Positions 22,263 through 22,819 of a stretch of 22,819 bases of DNA are shown here, one piece after another. The first letter of the stretch is position 1; every line of letters starts with the position of its first letter. A program made the position numbers and the translations under genes. The notes under the pieces are model-generated. The model was not told the DNA's origin. It searched no databases and worked only from the letters and a program-made list of their open reading frames with translations. The stretch is taken from the NCBI GenBank assembly GCA_934338765.1, contig CAKRHL010000016.1:1-22819 (forward strand), given 5' to 3'. The stretch is from an uncultured Lachnospiraceae bacterium (GTDB lineage: Bacteria > Bacillota > Clostridia > Lachnospirales > Lachnospiraceae).

Positions 22263-22819
22263 ATGGGTACAGAAAAAAAGAAAAAGATTGTAAAACCGGT
22301 CACATTATCGGATCAGGCATACACCATCATTAAAGATGAAATTATTACCAATCAGATCAAGCCGGGGGATTTGTTGACGGAGGAGCAGCTATCAGAACGA
22401 TTGTCCATCAGCCGTACACCGATCCGTTCTGCCTTGAAACAGCTTGTTATGGAGCACCTCGCAGAAGTCAATGAAAACAAGATCGTAACGGTGTCCAATG
22501 TGACAAGTCAGGATATTGCCAATGTCCTGGTGGTCCGCTGCAGCCTGGAACCCCTTGCCGTTTCTCTGCTGGATGGAAAGATTGGAACGAAACAGATCAA
22601 GGAGTTAAATAAGATCATGAAAAAACTGACGCAGGCAAAAAATCATCAGGTTTTTCTGGAGGCGGAGTATGATTTTCATATGGCATTTGCCAGATATACA
22701 GGCAACACTTTTTTATATGATATGATCGAAAAGATCAATATGGTCTGCAAGCGTTACTTAGTTCTTTCCGGTACTTTGGACAAATATACACCGGCGGCAT
22801 TAGAGGAGCATCAAAGAAT
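22263..22819 (+). CDS. GntR family regulator, FCD (FadR) type, partial
   Basis: The first 185 residues are present; the 3' end lies outside the window. The winged helix is at about residues 13-75 (LSDQAYTIIKDEIITNQIKP, then LTEEQLSERLSISRTPIRSA). The FCD effector domain begins near residue 85 with VLVVRCSLEPLAVSLL. Its metal-binding residues Asp and His are visible in EAEYDFHMAFA, and a further His in EEHQ at the edge. FCD regulators bind small organic acids and often palindromes with GTATAC-like cores. AAAGGAG precedes the start; the ATG at 22259 is out of frame and soon stops, so 22263 is used. It is a second candidate reader of the shared operator. Confidence 0.9.
   Translation, partial: MGTEKKKKIVKPVTLSDQAYTIIKDEIITNQIKPGDLLTEEQLSERLSISRTPIRSALKQLVMEHLAEVNENKIVTVSNVTSQDIANVLVVRCSLEPLAVSLLDGKIGTKQIKELNKIMKKLTQAKNHQVFLEAEYDFHMAFARYTGNTFLYDMIEKINMVCKRYLVLSGTLDKYTPAALEEHQR

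Overview
The window looks like chromosomal DNA from a motile, anaerobic Firmicute of the Lachnospiraceae (Clostridia). This rests on protein style (a clostridial-type Sir2, a TSCPD small protein, a ThrRS preceded by a T-box, a very large flagellar-type protein beside a flagellin), strong AGGAGG-type ribosome sites and T-rich intrinsic terminators. The assignment is by recognition, not by a search. I saw no IS element, CRISPR array, tRNA, rRNA or phage gene.

Layout. (1) 30-1207, minus strand: a Sir2 deacylase gene followed by a TSCPD-domain small protein, closed by a hairpin terminator. (2) 1310-3798, plus: threonyl-tRNA synthetase under a threonine T-box with an ACC specifier, with its own terminator. 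(3) 3789-10699, plus: a motility block made of a sigma-D-like promoter, a 1100-residue protein with a FliK-like C-terminus, a flagellin and a FliS-like chaperone, then amylomaltase (malQ), ended by a bidirectional terminator. (4) 10741-12938, minus: rhomboid protease, a flavodoxin/SCP2-like fusion protein and a HIT protein, from a promoter back to back with that of (5). (5) 13000-14584, plus: a Fur-family regulator overlapping a ZnuA-like zinc-binding lipoprotein, without the permease and ATPase genes. (6) 14695-19810, plus: six tightly packed genes for D-amino acid aminotransferase, PxpB, PxpC, a DUF1445 protein, PxpA and a DUF4392 protein. DUF1445 and DUF4392 are the two halves of mammalian D-glutamate cyclase, so this reads as a D-glutamate / 5-oxoproline operon. 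It is preceded by a short promoter-to-terminator leader. (7) 19815-22819: an Lrp/AsnC regulator (minus), an AEC-family permease, a cytidylate-kinase-like protein, and the start of a GntR/FCD regulator cut by the window edge.

How the parts fit. In region 7 the same 15-base palindrome, TGTATACTGTATACA, occurs three times: before the Lrp gene, before the permease and before the kinase-like gene. Each time it is read in the direction of transcription, and each time bases 3-8 (TATACT) form the -10 box of a recognisable promoter. This points to a compact local regulon controlled by the Lrp-type protein or by the neighbouring GntR protein, lying directly beside the D-glutamate/5-oxoproline operon. 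The leader of that operon and this shared operator are the two most interesting regulatory features. The 1100-residue flagellar protein is the largest poorly described gene.
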